Shown here piece by piece: positions 53,519-63,584 of a DNA stretch of 64,000 nt. The DNA is taken from NCBI GenBank assembly GCA_905221195.1, contig CAJNCF010000001.1, positions 124,001 to 188,000 on the forward strand. Direction: 5' to 3'. Within the stretch, counting starts at the first letter, position 1. Every line of letters begins with the position of its first letter. The stretch comes from a bacterium. Its GTDB lineage: Bacteria > Bacillota > Bacilli > Lactobacillales > Streptococcaceae. The notes beneath the pieces were generated by a model. It had not been told where the DNA came from and did not search any database. It saw only the letters and a list, made by a program, of their open reading frames with translations. The position numbers and the translations under genes were made by a program.

Positions 53519-54861
53519 TAGTTCATCTCCTTTCTAACAATCTGACGACTAGCCAGCAGTTCGCGGAATTCAAGCATAGCAGTATAGGTAGCCAGGATGT
53601 AGGCATGCTTGCAGTTTTGATTCTCAATAGTCTTGAGAACTTGTTCCAGATTACTTGTCTCAGTGATTTTTTCAGCTGGATAGCCTGTCACTCGAAGGCG
53701 GCGTGCGATTTCAGAATGACGAACACCGCCAGCGTTGATTTCAGGAATGTCCATGTCAGTGATTTGTTCAAAGTCAGCATCCCAAATCCAACTAGTATCG
53801 ATACCGTCTGCATAGTTGGCATTAAGGAGAACAGATAAGCTAAATGGGTAAGGTGCTAGTTTGATCATTTCGATAGCTTGAGTTGCACCGACTGGATTTT
53901 TAATCAAGACAAGGGTACATTCTTTATCACCGATATGGAAGGTTTCCTGACGACCAAAGACAGCACGGCTCTTGTCAAATCCTTGCTTGATGAGTTGGGA
54001 ATCGGCGCCGAGGAAACGGGCGATGGCAACCGCAGCTAAGGCGTTGTAGATATTGTAGAGACCACCGATTTGAATACCATATTCTTGTCCGTCAATGACA
54101 AAGCGAGAGCGATTGTTGGTCAACTCAACCAAGTCTGTCAAGCGATAGTCTAAATCAGGACGTTTACATCCACAACCTTCACAGATATAGGCACCCAAGT
54201 TTGCATAGGTATTGTGCTCGTATTTGAGGATGCCTTGGCAGTCAGGACAGAGAATCCCTTCTGTATTGTAGTGAGCCAACTGGGCTGGGCCTTTTTCCAA
54301 GTCAAAACCAAAATACTGAACAGGATTTGGAATAGCTGGCTTGTAGAAAAGCGGACTGTCTCCATTAAGAAGAACAGTGGCAGTAGGCACCTTACGAATG
54401 GCATCCAAAATCATCTTGTAAGTTGTGTAAATTTCACCATAGCGGTCCATCTGGTCACGGAAGATATTCGTGATGACAAAAAGGCTTGGCTGGATATAGT
54501 CACAGATACGAGATAGACTGGCCTCATCGATTTCGAGGACGGCAATGTTTTTTCCAGTTCTAGAAGACTTGGCAGTCAAGAAGGTCGTCGCAATCCCTGT
54601 AATCATGTTGGCACCGCTTGGATTGGTCAGAACTTGACCATAAACCTCTTTTAAAATGCCGACAGTCAGGGCAGTTGTCAGGGTTTTTCCGTTGGTTCCA
54701 GTGACCACGACAATCTCGTAGTTTTTAGCTAGGTTTTGTAAAATATCTTTATCAAATTGAAGGGCAAGTTTTCCTGGGAGCGTGCTTCCACGACCAAGAC
54801 GACTTAAAATGAAGTGGGAAGAACGCCCAGCAAGAAGGCCCAAAGTAGTTTTTAATTTCAT
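53518..54861 (-). CDS. murT: Lipid II isoglutaminyl synthase subunit MurT
   Basis: 447 residues with the Mur ligase P-loop [11 protein letters not shown] (about residues 54-64), DEASL, and the MurT-specific zinc ribbon: Cys205, Cys208, Cys227, Cys230 (CPDC..CEGC). A C-terminal DUF1727 domain follows. It works with GatD at the membrane on lipid II. Confidence 0.95.
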   Translation of the reverse strand: MKLKTTLGLLAGRSSHFILSRLGRGSTLPGKLALQFDKDILQNLAKNYEIVVVTGTNGKTLTTALTVGILKEVYGQVLTNPSGANMITGIATTFLTAKSSRTGKNIAVLEIDEASLSRICDYIQPSLFVITNIFRDQMDRYGEIYTTYKMILDAIRKVPTATVLLNGDSPLFYKPAIPNPVQYFGFDLEKGPAQLAHYNTEGILCPDCQGILKYEHNTYANLGAYICEGCGCKRPDLDYRLTDLVELTNNRSRFVIDGQEYGIQIGGLYNIYNALAAVAIARFLGADSQLIKQGFDKSRAVFGRQETFHIGDKECTLVLIKNPVGATQAIEMIKLAPYPFSLSVLLNANYADGIDTSWIWDADFEQITDMDIPEINAGGVRHSEIARRLRVTGYPAEKITETSNLEQVLKTIENQNCKHAYILATYTAMLEFRELLASRQIVRKEMN

Positions 54862-54915
54862 GTTTCTATTATATCATAAAAGAGGGAAAAGACAGATTTG
54901 AGATTTCGCAGAAGT

Positions 54916-54940
54916 AAAAACAGCCCACAGAGGGCTGTTA
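54916..54940 (-). terminator. har terminator
   Basis: On the minus strand AACAGCCC and GGGCTGTT pair, followed by TTTACTTC, after the har stop. Confidence 0.75.
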
Positions 54941-54959
54941 GTTAAGATAAGATTTTAGC

Positions 54960-56276
54960 TTAAATCGCAAACAAGTCATTCAAGTTCTCAGCCAAGGTTG
55001 GGTGAGTAAAGATTTGTTTTGTGAAGTAAGTGTAAGGAATCTTGTTGTCCATAGCAACAGTGATGATGTTGATGATTTCTTGAGAACCTTCTGAGAAGAT
55101 GCTTGCCCCAAGAATTTCTTTTGTTTCAGTATTCACAACAGCTTTGAAAGCTCCGCGAAGGTCTCCATTTACGTGACCACGTGGCATTGCTGCAACAGGG
55201 ATTTCCTTAACAGCATATGGAAGTTTCAAATCAGCTGCTTGGCTTTCAGTCAAACCAACTTGTGAAAGTGCAGGTGTGATGAACATAGTGTTTGGTACAT
55301 TGAGACGGTCTTCAAGTGTGTAGCTGCCATCTCCAGCAAGGTAGTTGTAGACAACACGGAAGTCATCAAGTGAAATATAGGTGAATTGAAGGCCACCGTT
55401 GACATCTCCAACCGCAAAGACACCAGGAACGTTTGTTTGACAATGTTTGTCTATTTTAATAGCGCCACGTTCAGTTAGTTCAATGTCTGTATTTTCAAGT
55501 TGAAGTGGTTCTACATTTGGTTTACGTCCAGTTGCATAGAGAAGGGCATCGAAACGGTAAGTTTCGTTTTCAGTTACGACAAGGACTTGGTCACCGTCAT
55601 TTTTGATTTCAGTAGTACGGATATTTTGAAGCAATTCAATGCCGTCTTCTTCCATGTATTGTTTAGCAAGAGCTGCGATGGAAGGTTCTGCACGAGGTAG
55701 GAAAGTATCCAAGGCATCTAGGACTGTAACCTTGCTTCCAAGTTTGTTGTAAAGGCCAGCAAATTCAAGACCGATATTTCCTCCACCAAGGACACCAAGT
55801 TTTTCAGGTAATTTGTCCAAGTTTTGGATACCTGTTGAGTCAAAGACGTTTTTGCTTGTAGCAAGTCCAGGGATTGGCAAGACGTTTGAAACAGCACCAG
55901 TGTTGATGACGATTGTTTCAGCAGTCAGTTCTTTCTTTTCATCACCAGCTTGGATTTCGATGACTTTATTTGAAAGGAAGTGAGCTTCCGCATCAAAGAT
56001 GTCCACGCCTGTACCAGCAACAGTAGCATAGTTTTTACCGTTGAGGCGACCAGTGATAGTGTTTTTGGTAGCAATCACTTCTTCAAAAGACAAGTCTTTC
56101 TCAGCAGCAACTAGCAAAGTTTTAGTTGGGATACAACCAATGTTGATACAAGTTCCACCGTACATAGCTTTGCTACGTTCAACAAGGGCAACTTTTTTGC
56201 CAGCTGAAGCGAATTTACCAGCTAGTGTTTTACCAGCTTTACCAAATCCGATAACGATTAAATCATAAGTTAACAT
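54960..56276 (-). CDS. har: Hypothiocyanous acid reductase / RclA-like flavoenzyme
   Basis: 438 residues. Class I pyridine nucleotide-disulphide oxidoreductase: FAD motif GFGKAG, redox Cys43 and Cys48 (GGTCINIGCIPTKT), NAD motif GGGNIGLEFAG, second FAD motif FAVGDVNGG and a C-terminal dimer domain. It is shorter than lipoamide dehydrogenase and lacks the usual HPT-HE ending (it has FTHPTLAENL). The pneumococcal homologue reduces hypothiocyanous acid made by lactoperoxidase; this assignment rests on sequence memory. Confidence 0.85.
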   Translation of the reverse strand: MLTYDLIVIGFGKAGKTLAGKFASAGKKVALVERSKAMYGGTCINIGCIPTKTLLVAAEKDLSFEEVIATKNTITGRLNGKNYATVAGTGVDIFDAEAHFLSNKVIEIQAGDEKKELTAETIVINTGAVSNVLPIPGLATSKNVFDSTGIQNLDKLPEKLGVLGGGNIGLEFAGLYNKLGSKVTVLDALDTFLPRAEPSIAALAKQYMEEDGIELLQNIRTTEIKNDGDQVLVVTENETYRFDALLYATGRKPNVEPLQLENTDIELTERGAIKIDKHCQTNVPGVFAVGDVNGGLQFTYISLDDFRVVYNYLAGDGSYTLEDRLNVPNTMFITPALSQVGLTESQAADLKLPYAVKEIPVAAMPRGHVNGDLRGAFKAVVNTETKEILGASIFSEGSQEIINIITVAMDNKIPYTYFTKQIFTHPTLAENLNDLFAI

Positions 56277-56604
56277 TTATCTTCCTCCTATTCGCATTTC
56301 ATTCTAGCACAAGAAAAAAACTTTTGCACAATTCTGCTACGCTTTAAAAAAGTTTATGAAAAAGTGGAAATTTTGCCCTTGTTTTCTTAGAAAAATCGTT
56401 TACATGATTTTATCGACGGATTTAACTATCTTTTGCTCTGGTCTTGTGTTATACTAGATAAGTTGCAAAGAAAACAGTACTTTTCTTTTGTGGAAAAGAA
56501 GCAACACGATTTTGTATCCAGTATATGAAAATACGTCATAAAAAGAAAAGTATAAACTAAGCCCTATAGGGTGGCTTCGCACCACCTTTAGAAAGAAGAA
56601 TAAC
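56277..56604. other. Control region between har and cshA
   Basis: Divergent promoters. TATACT (56450-56455) would give cshA a leader of about 140 bases. The leader ends with a hairpin GGTGG CTTCGCA CCACC (56570-56586) just before the weak ribosome site and the GTG start. A long structured leader suits a cold- or RNA-structure-controlled helicase gene. No open frame of interest. Confidence 0.5.
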
Positions 56605-58179
56605 GTGAAATTTAATGAATTAAACTTGTCTGCTGATTTGTTAGCAGAGATTGAAAAAGCTGGTTTTGTAGAAGCCAGTCCGATCCAAGAACAAACCATT
56701 CCTTTGGCTCTTGAAGGCAAGGATGTTATCGGTCAAGCCCAGACTGGTACAGGAAAAACTGCAGCCTTTGGTTTACCAACCCTTGAAAAAATTCGTACAG
56801 AAGAAGCGACTATCCAAGCTCTAGTTATTGCTCCAACTCGTGAACTAGCTGTCCAAAGTCAAGAGGAACTCTTCCGCTTTGGTCGTAGCAAGGGAGTCAA
56901 AGTCCGTTCGGTATATGGCGGATCAAGCATTGAAAAACAAATTAAGGCTCTTAAATCTGGTGCCCATATCGTGGTGGGAACACCTGGTCGCCTTTTGGAC
57001 TTGATTAAACGTAAGGCCTTGAAATTACAAGATATTGAAACGCTTATCCTTGACGAAGCGGATGAAATGCTCAACATGGGCTTTCTTGAAGACATCGAAG
57101 CCATTATCTCCCGTGTCCCTGAAAATCGACAAACCTTGCTCTTCTCAGCAACTATGCCAGATGCTATCAAACGTATCGGTGTTCAGTTTATGAAAGAACC
57201 TGAGCATGTGAAGATTGCTGCTAAGGAATTGACAACAGAATTAGTTGACCAGTACTATATCCGAGTTAAAGAACAAGAAAAATTTGATACCATGACTCGT
57301 CTCATGGATGTGGAGCAACCAGAACTTGCTATCGTATTTGGTCGTACAAAACGTCGTGTGGATGAATTGACTCGTGGACTTAAAATCCGTGGCTTCCGTG
57401 CAGAAGGAATTCATGGAGACCTAGACCAAAACAAACGTCTTCGTGTCCTTCGTGACTTTAAAAATGGCAATCTTGATGTTTTGGTTGCGACAGACGTGGC
57501 AGCGCGTGGTTTGGATATCTCAGGTGTGACTCATGTCTACAACTACGATATTCCACAAGATCCTGAAAGTTATGTTCACCGTATCGGTCGTACAGGTCGT
57601 GCTGGTAAGTCAGGTCAATCGATTACCTTTGTTGCTCCAAACGAAATGGGCTACCTTCAAATTATTGAAAACTTGACCAAGAAACGTATGAAAGGTCTTA
57701 AGCCTGCAAGCGCAGAAGAAGCCTTCCAAGCTAAAAAACAAGTAGCTCTCAAGAAAATCGAACGTGATTTTGCAGATGAGACAATCCGTGGCAACTTTGA
57801 GAAATTTGGTAAGGATGCTCGTAAGTTGGCTGCTGAATTTACTCCAGAAGAATTGGCCATGTATATCTTGAGTCTGACAGTTCAAGATCCAGATAGTCTT
57901 CCTGAAGTGGAGATTGCACGTGAAAAACCACTGCCATTTAAACCATCAGGTAATGGCTTCGGTGGTAAAGCTAAGGGAGGTCGTCGTGGAGATGACCGTC
58001 GTGATAATCGCCGAGGAGACAACCGTCGTGGTGGTCGTCGTGATGATTTCAAGAAAGGCAGTCGTGGAGATAATCGTTTTGATAAGGAAAAACGTTACCG
58101 TAAGGATAATAAAAAACCACGCACTACTTCAAGCGAAAAGAAAACAGGCTTTGTTATTCGTAACAAGGGCGATAAATAA
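56605..58179 (+). CDS. cshA: DEAD-box RNA helicase CshA
   Basis: 524 residues, GTG start. Motifs in order: Q motif (SPIQEQTIP), I (AQTGTGKT), Ia (PTRELA), II (DEAD), III (SAT), V (ATDVAARGLD) and VI (HRIGRTGR), with a C-terminal basic Arg/Gly/Asp tail (about 455-510). It unwinds RNA in decay and ribosome assembly, working with the degradosome in Firmicutes. Confidence 0.95.
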   Translation: MKFNELNLSADLLAEIEKAGFVEASPIQEQTIPLALEGKDVIGQAQTGTGKTAAFGLPTLEKIRTEEATIQALVIAPTRELAVQSQEELFRFGRSKGVKVRSVYGGSSIEKQIKALKSGAHIVVGTPGRLLDLIKRKALKLQDIETLILDEADEMLNMGFLEDIEAIISRVPENRQTLLFSATMPDAIKRIGVQFMKEPEHVKIAAKELTTELVDQYYIRVKEQEKFDTMTRLMDVEQPELAIVFGRTKRRVDELTRGLKIRGFRAEGIHGDLDQNKRLRVLRDFKNGNLDVLVATDVAARGLDISGVTHVYNYDIPQDPESYVHRIGRTGRAGKSGQSITFVAPNEMGYLQIIENLTKKRMKGLKPASAEEAFQAKKQVALKKIERDFADETIRGNFEKFGKDARKLAAEFTPEELAMYILSLTVQDPDSLPEVEIAREKPLPFKPSGNGFGGKAKGGRRGDDRRDNRRGDNRRGGRRDDFKKGSRGDNRFDKEKRYRKDNKKPRTTSSEKKTGFVIRNKGDK

Positions 58180-58180
58180 G

Positions 58181-58212
58181 AAAAAGCGGTTCAAAATGAA
58201 TCGCTTTTTTAT
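58181..58212 (+). terminator. cshA terminator
   Basis: AAAAAGCGGTTCA AAA TGAATCGCTTTTTT, with one unpaired position. Confidence 0.85.
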
Positions 58213-58364
58213 ATAAGGAGACCGAATGGAAAAAGAAAGATAGATAAAATAGTTATATTATCTTCTTGTAATATTATAATACACAAAAATAGGAGGATTG
58301 TCAATAGAAAAGAAGCAATTTAATTAAAAATATTCTTGTTTTTTCAAATTGCAATTAAATAAGC

Positions 58365-58409
58365 AATTTTCAGATAATAATTGAAAATTCAAGCTGTTTA
58401 TGTTATAAT
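58365..58409 (+). promoter_or_regulatory. codY promoter with CodY box
   Basis: TTGAAA (58381-58386), 17 bases, TATAAT (58404-58409). AATTTTCAGATAATA (58365-58379) matches the CodY consensus AATTTTCWGAAAATT at 13 of 15 positions, right upstream of the -35. Autoregulation by CodY is known in streptococci. Confidence 0.75.
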
Positions 58410-58435
58410 GATAGCGATTAAATTCGAGGTGAAAA

Positions 58436-59224
58436 ATGGCACATTTATTAGAAAAGACTAGAAAAATTACTTCTATCCTGAAGCGCTCGGAGGAGCAGTT
58501 GCAGGAAGAACTTCCCTACAATGCGATTACCCGTCAGTTGGCAGATATTATTGACTGTAATGCTTGTATTGTTAACAGCAAGGGGCGTCTCCTTGGTTAT
58601 TTTATGCGCTATAAGACCAATACAGATCGCGTAGAGCAATTTTTCCAAACTAAGATTTTCCCTGATGACTATATTCAAGGGGCGAACATGATTTATGATA
58701 CAGAGGCCAATCTGACAGTTGATCATGATTTGAGTATTTTCCCTGTGGAAAGTCGTTCTGATTTTCCAGATGGTTTGACGACTATTGCACCGATTCATGT
58801 ATCAGGAATTCGCTTGGGCTCTTTGATTATTTGGCGCAATGATAAGAAATTCGAAGATGAGGACCTAATCCTTGTTGAGATTGCCAGTACCGTTGTTGGG
58901 ATTCAGCTCCTCAACTTCCAACGTGAAGAAGATGAGAAAAATATCCGCCGTCGTACTGCTGTTACCATGGCGGTCAATACCCTTTCTTACTCAGAACTCC
59001 GTGCTGTTTCAGCAATTTTAGGGGAATTAAACGGAAACGAAGGTCAGTTGACTGCGTCAGTGATTGCAGACCGTATCGGTATTACCCGTTCTGTGATCGT
59101 TAATGCCCTTCGTAAACTTGAGTCTGCTGGGATTATTGAAAGTCGCTCACTTGGAATGAAGGGAACCTATCTTAAGGTCTTGATTTCAGATATTTTTGAA
59201 GAAGTGAAGAAAAGAGATTACTAA
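58436..59224 (+). CDS. codY: Global nutritional regulator CodY
   Basis: 262 residues. The N-terminal GAF-type domain senses branched-chain amino acids (about 1-155). The C-terminal winged helix (about 165-262) has [27 protein letters not shown]. With isoleucine-type effectors bound it represses amino acid transport and synthesis genes. It has a CodY box before its promoter. Its stop shares a base with the pncA start (TAATG). Confidence 0.96.
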   Translation: MAHLLEKTRKITSILKRSEEQLQEELPYNAITRQLADIIDCNACIVNSKGRLLGYFMRYKTNTDRVEQFFQTKIFPDDYIQGANMIYDTEANLTVDHDLSIFPVESRSDFPDGLTTIAPIHVSGIRLGSLIIWRNDKKFEDEDLILVEIASTVVGIQLLNFQREEDEKNIRRRTAVTMAVNTLSYSELRAVSAILGELNGNEGQLTASVIADRIGITRSVIVNALRKLESAGIIESRSLGMKGTYLKVLISDIFEEVKKRDY

Positions 59225-59799
59225 TGGCTAAGGCTTTGATTTCGATTGATTATACAGAAGATTTTGTTGCTGATAGTGGGAAGCTGACAGCAGGTGCTCC
59301 AGCTCAGGCGATTTCCGATGCCATCAGCAAGGTAACTAGATTAGCTTTTGAAAGAGGAGATTACATCTTCTTTACTATCGATGCTCATGAGGAAAACGAT
59401 TGTTTCCATCCAGAAAGTAAACTATTTCCTCCTCATAATTTGATTGGGACTAGTGGGCGTAATTTATACGGAGATTTGGGAACCTTTTATCAAGAGCATG
59501 GTTCAGACAGTCGTGTCTTTTGGATGGATAAACGTCATTACTCAGCTTTTTCAGGGACTGACTTGGATATCCGTTTGAGAGAGCGTCGCGTGTCTACAGT
59601 TATTTTAACAGGTGTTTTGACAGACATCTGTGTCCTACATACAGCTATAGATGCCTATAATCTAGGATATGACATTGAAATTGTTAAACCAGCCGTTGCT
59701 TCCATCTGGCCTGAAAATCATCAATTTGCCCTAGGTCATTTCAAAAACACACTTGGAGCTAAGTTAGTAGATGAAAAGCTAAATGAGCTTTCAGACTAA
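59224..59799 (+). CDS. pncA: Nicotinamidase
   Basis: 191 residues. The catalytic triad Asp9, Lys103 and Cys136 is present, as are metal ligands Asp53, His55, Glu64 and His71, matching the structure known for S. pneumoniae nicotinamidase. It converts nicotinamide to nicotinate for NAD salvage, which is essential where de novo synthesis is missing. Translationally coupled to codY. Confidence 0.95.
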   Translation: MAKALISIDYTEDFVADSGKLTAGAPAQAISDAISKVTRLAFERGDYIFFTIDAHEENDCFHPESKLFPPHNLIGTSGRNLYGDLGTFYQEHGSDSRVFWMDKRHYSAFSGTDLDIRLRERRVSTVILTGVLTDICVLHTAIDAYNLGYDIEIVKPAVASIWPENHQFALGHFKNTLGAKLVDEKLNELSD

Positions 59800-59835
59800 C
59801 TTGCTTAGTAAAAATGAAAAAATCTGAAAAAAGTG

Positions 59836-59864
59836 TTGACAAGCATCCCAAAAGTTGATATACT
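59836..59864 (+). promoter_or_regulatory. tRNA-Leu promoter
   Basis: TTGACA (59836-59841), 17 bases, TATACT (59859-59864), ending 15 bases before the mature tRNA. Confidence 0.8.
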
Positions 59865-59879
59865 AGTAAAGTAATCGAC

Positions 59880-59965
59880 GCGGGGATGGCGGAATTGGCA
59901 GACGCGCAGGACTAAGGATCCTGTGACCGCTTTAGGTCGTGAGGGTTCAAGTCCCTCTCTCCGCA
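59880..59965 (+). tRNA. tRNA-Leu (AAG)
   Basis: An 86-base type II tRNA. Acceptor GCGGGGA/TCTCCGC, anticodon stem CAGGA/TCCTG with loop CTAAGGA (anticodon AAG), long variable arm TGACCGCTTTAGGTCGT region, T arm GAGGG TTCAAGT CCCTC, discriminator A. CCA is not encoded. Reads CUU/CUC leucine codons. Confidence 0.95.
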
Positions 59966-59970
59966 TAGGA

Positions 59971-60003
59971 TAAGAGTTAGCTTAGGCTAGCTCTTTTGTT
60001 TTT
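59971..60003 (+). terminator. tRNA-Leu terminator
   Basis: AAGAGTTAGC TTAG GCTAGCTCTT followed by TTGTTTTTT. Confidence 0.8.
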
Positions 60004-60017
60004 TATCTAATTCAAGT

Positions 60018-60044
60018 AGAGCAAAAAATTTTTGCTCTTTTTTT
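60018..60044. terminator. Second terminator upstream of vex1
   Basis: AGAGCAAAAA and TTTTTGCTCT form a stem followed by a T run. It further isolates vex1 from the tRNA. Confidence 0.7.
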
Positions 60045-60105
60045 GCATTTCATAAACATTTCATATTTGGATTTTATAATAGTCTTACAAATATGGAGGT
60101 GACAA

Positions 60106-61383
60106 ATGAATCCAATCCAAAGAGCTTGGGCTTATGTCAGCAGAAAACGACTGAGAAGTTTTATTTTATTTCTGATTTTATTTGTCCTTTTAGCAGGAAT
60201 TTCAGCCTGTTTGACATTGATGAAATCCAACAAAACAGTAGAAAGCAATCTTTATAAATCACTCAATACTTCTTTTTCTATTAAGAAGATAGAAAATGGT
60301 CAGACCTTCAAGTTGTCAGACCTAGCATCCGTGAGCAAGATTAAGGGACTGGAAAATGTCTATCCCGAACTCGAGACGATTGCAAAGCTGAAAGATAAGG
60401 AAGCGGTGAGTGGTGAGCAGAGTGTAGAGCGTGATGATTTGTCTGCTGAAGACAAGAACTTGGTTGACTTAACGGCTCTTGAGGATTCATCCAAGGATGT
60501 CGCCTTTACCAGTTCGGCTTTCAACCTAAAAGAAGGGCGACACCTTCAAAAAGGGGATTCCAAGAAAATCCTTATCCACGAAGAGTTGGCTAAGAAGAAT
60601 GGTCTTTCCCTTCATGACAAGATTAGCTTAGATGCTGGTCAGTCAGAAGCTGGTAAAGGGCAAACAGTAGAGTTTGAGATTGTCGGTATCTTTTCTGGTA
60701 AAAAACAAGAGAAATTCACAGGCTTGTCTTCTGACTTCAGTGAAAATCAAGTCTTTACAGACTATGAAAGTAGCCAGACCCTTTTGGGGAATAGTGAAGC
60801 TCAAGTCAGTGCAGCTCGCTTCTATCTAGAAAATCCTAAGGAAATGGACGGACTCATGGAGCAGGTGGAAAACTTGGCCTTAGAAAATCAAGGCTACCAA
60901 GTTGAGAAGGAAAACAAGGCCTTTGAACAAATCAAAGACTCAGTTGCAACTTTCCAAACATTCCTGACCATCTTCCTTTATGGGATGTTGATAGCAGGAG
61001 CAGGCGCCTTGATTTTAGTCTTGTCTCTCTGGTTGAGGGAAAGGGTCTACGAAGTGGGGATTTTACTTGCACTTGGAAAAGGTAAGAGCTCTATCTTCCT
61101 ACAGTTCTGTTTAGAGGTAGTTTTAGTATCTCTTGGAGCTTTGCTTCCAGCATTTGTTGCAGGAAACGCCATCACATCTTACCTACTCCAAACTCTACTA
61201 GCAAGTGGAGATCAGGCAGCCCTACAAGACACGCTAGCAAAAGCAAGTAGTTTATCAACCAGCAGCCTATCTTTTGCAGCATCCTATGTTTTTCTAGTTC
61301 TGCTTAGTTGCTTGTCTGTAGCCCTTTGTTTCCTATTTTTATTTAGAAAATCGCCGAAAGAAATTTTATCATCTATTAGTTAA
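60106..61383 (+). CDS. vex1: ABC transporter permease Vex1
   Basis: 425 residues. MacB/FtsX-type permease: an N-terminal membrane segment (about 17-37), a large extracytoplasmic domain and three C-terminal membrane segments (about 285-310, 335-360, 395-415). The sequence agrees very closely with pneumococcal Vex1 as I remember it. GGAGGTGACAA precedes the ATG. vex1-2-3 exports an unknown peptide; it has been linked to vancomycin tolerance. Here it follows tRNA-Leu. Confidence 0.88.
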   Translation: MNPIQRAWAYVSRKRLRSFILFLILFVLLAGISACLTLMKSNKTVESNLYKSLNTSFSIKKIENGQTFKLSDLASVSKIKGLENVYPELETIAKLKDKEAVSGEQSVERDDLSAEDKNLVDLTALEDSSKDVAFTSSAFNLKEGRHLQKGDSKKILIHEELAKKNGLSLHDKISLDAGQSEAGKGQTVEFEIVGIFSGKKQEKFTGLSSDFSENQVFTDYESSQTLLGNSEAQVSAARFYLENPKEMDGLMEQVENLALENQGYQVEKENKAFEQIKDSVATFQTFLTIFLYGMLIAGAGALILVLSLWLRERVYEVGILLALGKGKSSIFLQFCLEVVLVSLGALLPAFVAGNAITSYLLQTLLASGDQAALQDTLAKASSLSTSSLSFAASYVFLVLLSCLSVALCFLFLFRKSPKEILSSIS

Positions 61384-61395
61384 GAAGGAGAGATC

Positions 61396-62043
61396 ATGAC
61401 TTTATTACAATTGCAAGATGTTACCTACCGTTATAAGAACACTGCTGAGGCAGTTTTATATCAGATCAATTATCATTTTGAACCTGGGAAATTTTACAGT
61501 ATCATTGGTGAGTCAGGAGCAGGGAAATCCACTCTCTTGTCCCTCCTGGCTGGTCTAGATAGTCCTGTTGAAGGTTCTATCCTTTTTCAAGGAGAGGATA
61601 TTCGTAAGAAGGGCTATTCTTACCATCGCATGCACCATATTTCCCTGGTCTTTCAAAATTATAACTTGATAGATTATCTTTCTCCACTGGAAAATATCCG
61701 CTTGGTCAACAAAAATGCAAGCAAGGATACACTTCTTGAACTTGGTTTGGATGAAAGTCAGATCAAGCGGAATGTTCTTCAGTTATCAGGTGGTCAACAG
61801 CAACGTGTAGCTATTGCTCGCAGTTTGGTATCAGAAGCTCCAGTAATTCTAGCAGATGAGCCAACAGGAAATCTGGACCCTAAAACTGCTGGAGATATTG
61901 TCGAACTGCTCAAATCACTTGCCCAGAAAACAGGTAAATGTGTGATCGTCGTTACCCACAGCAAAGAAGTGGCACAAGCGTCAGATATTACACTTGAATT
62001 GAAGGATAAGAAACTGACTGAAACTCGCAATACTACGAAATAA
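61396..62043 (+). CDS. vex2: ABC transporter ATPase Vex2
   Basis: 215 residues with Walker A GESGAGKST, signature LSGGQQQR, Walker B VILADEPTGNLDP and switch VTHS. MacB/LolD group. It serves the Vex1 and Vex3 permeases. A BOX element separates it from vex3. Confidence 0.9.
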   Translation: MTLLQLQDVTYRYKNTAEAVLYQINYHFEPGKFYSIIGESGAGKSTLLSLLAGLDSPVEGSILFQGEDIRKKGYSYHRMHHISLVFQNYNLIDYLSPLENIRLVNKNASKDTLLELGLDESQIKRNVLQLSGGQQQRVAIARSLVSEAPVILADEPTGNLDPKTAGDIVELLKSLAQKTGKCVIVVTHSKEVAQASDITLELKDKKLTETRNTTK

Positions 62044-62060
62044 TATGAGCTTTTTCTGTT

Positions 62061-62165
62061 ATACTCTTCGAAAATCAAATTCAAACCACGTCAGCGTCGC
62101 CTTGCCGTACTCAAGTACAGCCTGCGGCTAGTTTCCTAGTTTGCTTTTTGATTTTCATTGAGTAT
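62061..62165. repeat. BOX element inside the vex operon
   Basis: Third copy, nearly identical to that at 10081-10185. It lies between vex2 and vex3 and can form a long stem from its end repeats, so it may alter read-through or stability of the vex3 message. Confidence 0.88.
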
Positions 62166-62204
62166 TAGAACTATAAAATAGAATAAAATCTAGAAAGGGA
62201 ACCT

Positions 62205-63584
62205 ATGTTACACAACGCATTTGCCTATGTTACAAGGAAGTTTTTCAAATCGATTGTCATCTTCCTGATTATTCTCCTCATGGCGAGCTTGAGTTTGGTT
62301 GGCTTGTCAATCAAGGGAGCTACTGCCAAGGCTTCTCAGGAGACCTTTAAAAATATCACCAATAGCTTCTCTATGCAAATCAATCGTCGCGTCAATCAAG
62401 GAACGCCTCGTGGTGCTGGAAATATTAAGGGTGAGGATATCAAAAAAATCACCGAAAACAAGGCTATCGAGTCTTATGTTAAACGCATCAACGTTATCGG
62501 AGATTTGACTGGATATGACCTGATCGAAACGCCAGAAACTAAGAAAAATCTAACACCTGACCGTGCCAAACATTTTGGAAGTAGCTTGATGATTACAGGT
62601 GTTAATGATTCCTCTAAAGAAGACAAGTTTGTCTCTGGCTCTTATAAACTAGTTGAAGGTGAGCACCTAACCAACGACGACAAAGACAAGATTCTCATGC
62701 ACAAGGACTTGGCAGCCAAACACGGCTGGAAAGTAGGGGATAAGGTCAAACTGGACTCTAATATCTACGATGCCGATAATGAAAAAGGTGCCAAAGAAAC
62801 AGTCGAAGTGACAATTAAGGGACTCTTTGATGGTCACAATAAGTCGGCAGTAACCTACTCACAAGAACTCTATGAAAACACAGCTATCACAGACATTCAT
62901 ACGGCTGCTAAACTTTATGGATACACAGAAGACACAGCTATTTATGGGGACGCAACCTTCTTTGTAACAGCGGATAAAAACTTGGATGATGTCATGAAAG
63001 AGTTGAATGGCATCAGTGGTATCAACTGGAAGAGCTACACACTCGTTAAGAGCTCCTCTAACTACCCAGCTCTAGAGCAATCCATCTCTGGCATGTACAA
63101 GATGGCCAACCTCCTCTTCTGGGGTAGCTTGAGCTTCTCAGTTCTTCTCCTTGCCCTCTTGCTTAGTCTTTGGATCAATGCCCGTCGCAAGGAAGTGGGA
63201 ATTCTTCTCTCTATTGGTCTCAAGCAGGCAAGTATCTTGGGGCAATTCATCACTGAATCTATCTTGATTGCCATTCCTGCTCTTGTTTCTGCGTACTTCC
63301 TAGCCAGCTACACAGCCCGTGCCATCGGAAATACTGTTCTTGCCAATGTCACTTCTGGTGTTGCAAAGCAAGCCAGCAAGGCTGCACAGGCCTCTAACCT
63401 TGGTGGTGGTGCAGAAGTAGATGGCTTTAGCAAGACTTTGTCGAGCCTAGACATTTCCATTCAGACATCAGACTTTATTATCGTCTTTGTCCTAGCCTTG
63501 GTTCTAGTGGTTCTCGTTATGGCGCTTGCTTCAAGCAATCTCCTCAGAAAACAACCAAAAGAGCTCTTGCTGGATAGTGAATAA
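62205..63584 (+). CDS. vex3: ABC transporter permease Vex3
   Basis: 459 residues, FtsX/MacB layout: a membrane segment near 15-37, an extracytoplasmic domain (about 40-300) and three C-terminal segments (about 303-325, 350-375, 425-448). Partner of Vex1 in a heterodimeric permease. AAAGGGAACC precedes the ATG. In pneumococcus pep27 and vncRS follow vex3; neither is seen downstream here. Confidence 0.88.
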   Translation: MLHNAFAYVTRKFFKSIVIFLIILLMASLSLVGLSIKGATAKASQETFKNITNSFSMQINRRVNQGTPRGAGNIKGEDIKKITENKAIESYVKRINVIGDLTGYDLIETPETKKNLTPDRAKHFGSSLMITGVNDSSKEDKFVSGSYKLVEGEHLTNDDKDKILMHKDLAAKHGWKVGDKVKLDSNIYDADNEKGAKETVEVTIKGLFDGHNKSAVTYSQELYENTAITDIHTAAKLYGYTEDTAIYGDATFFVTADKNLDDVMKELNGISGINWKSYTLVKSSSNYPALEQSISGMYKMANLLFWGSLSFSVLLLALLLSLWINARRKEVGILLSIGLKQASILGQFITESILIAIPALVSAYFLASYTARAIGNTVLANVTSGVAKQASKAAQASNLGGGAEVDGFSKTLSSLDISIQTSDFIIVFVLALVLVVLVMALASSNLLRKQPKELLLDSE

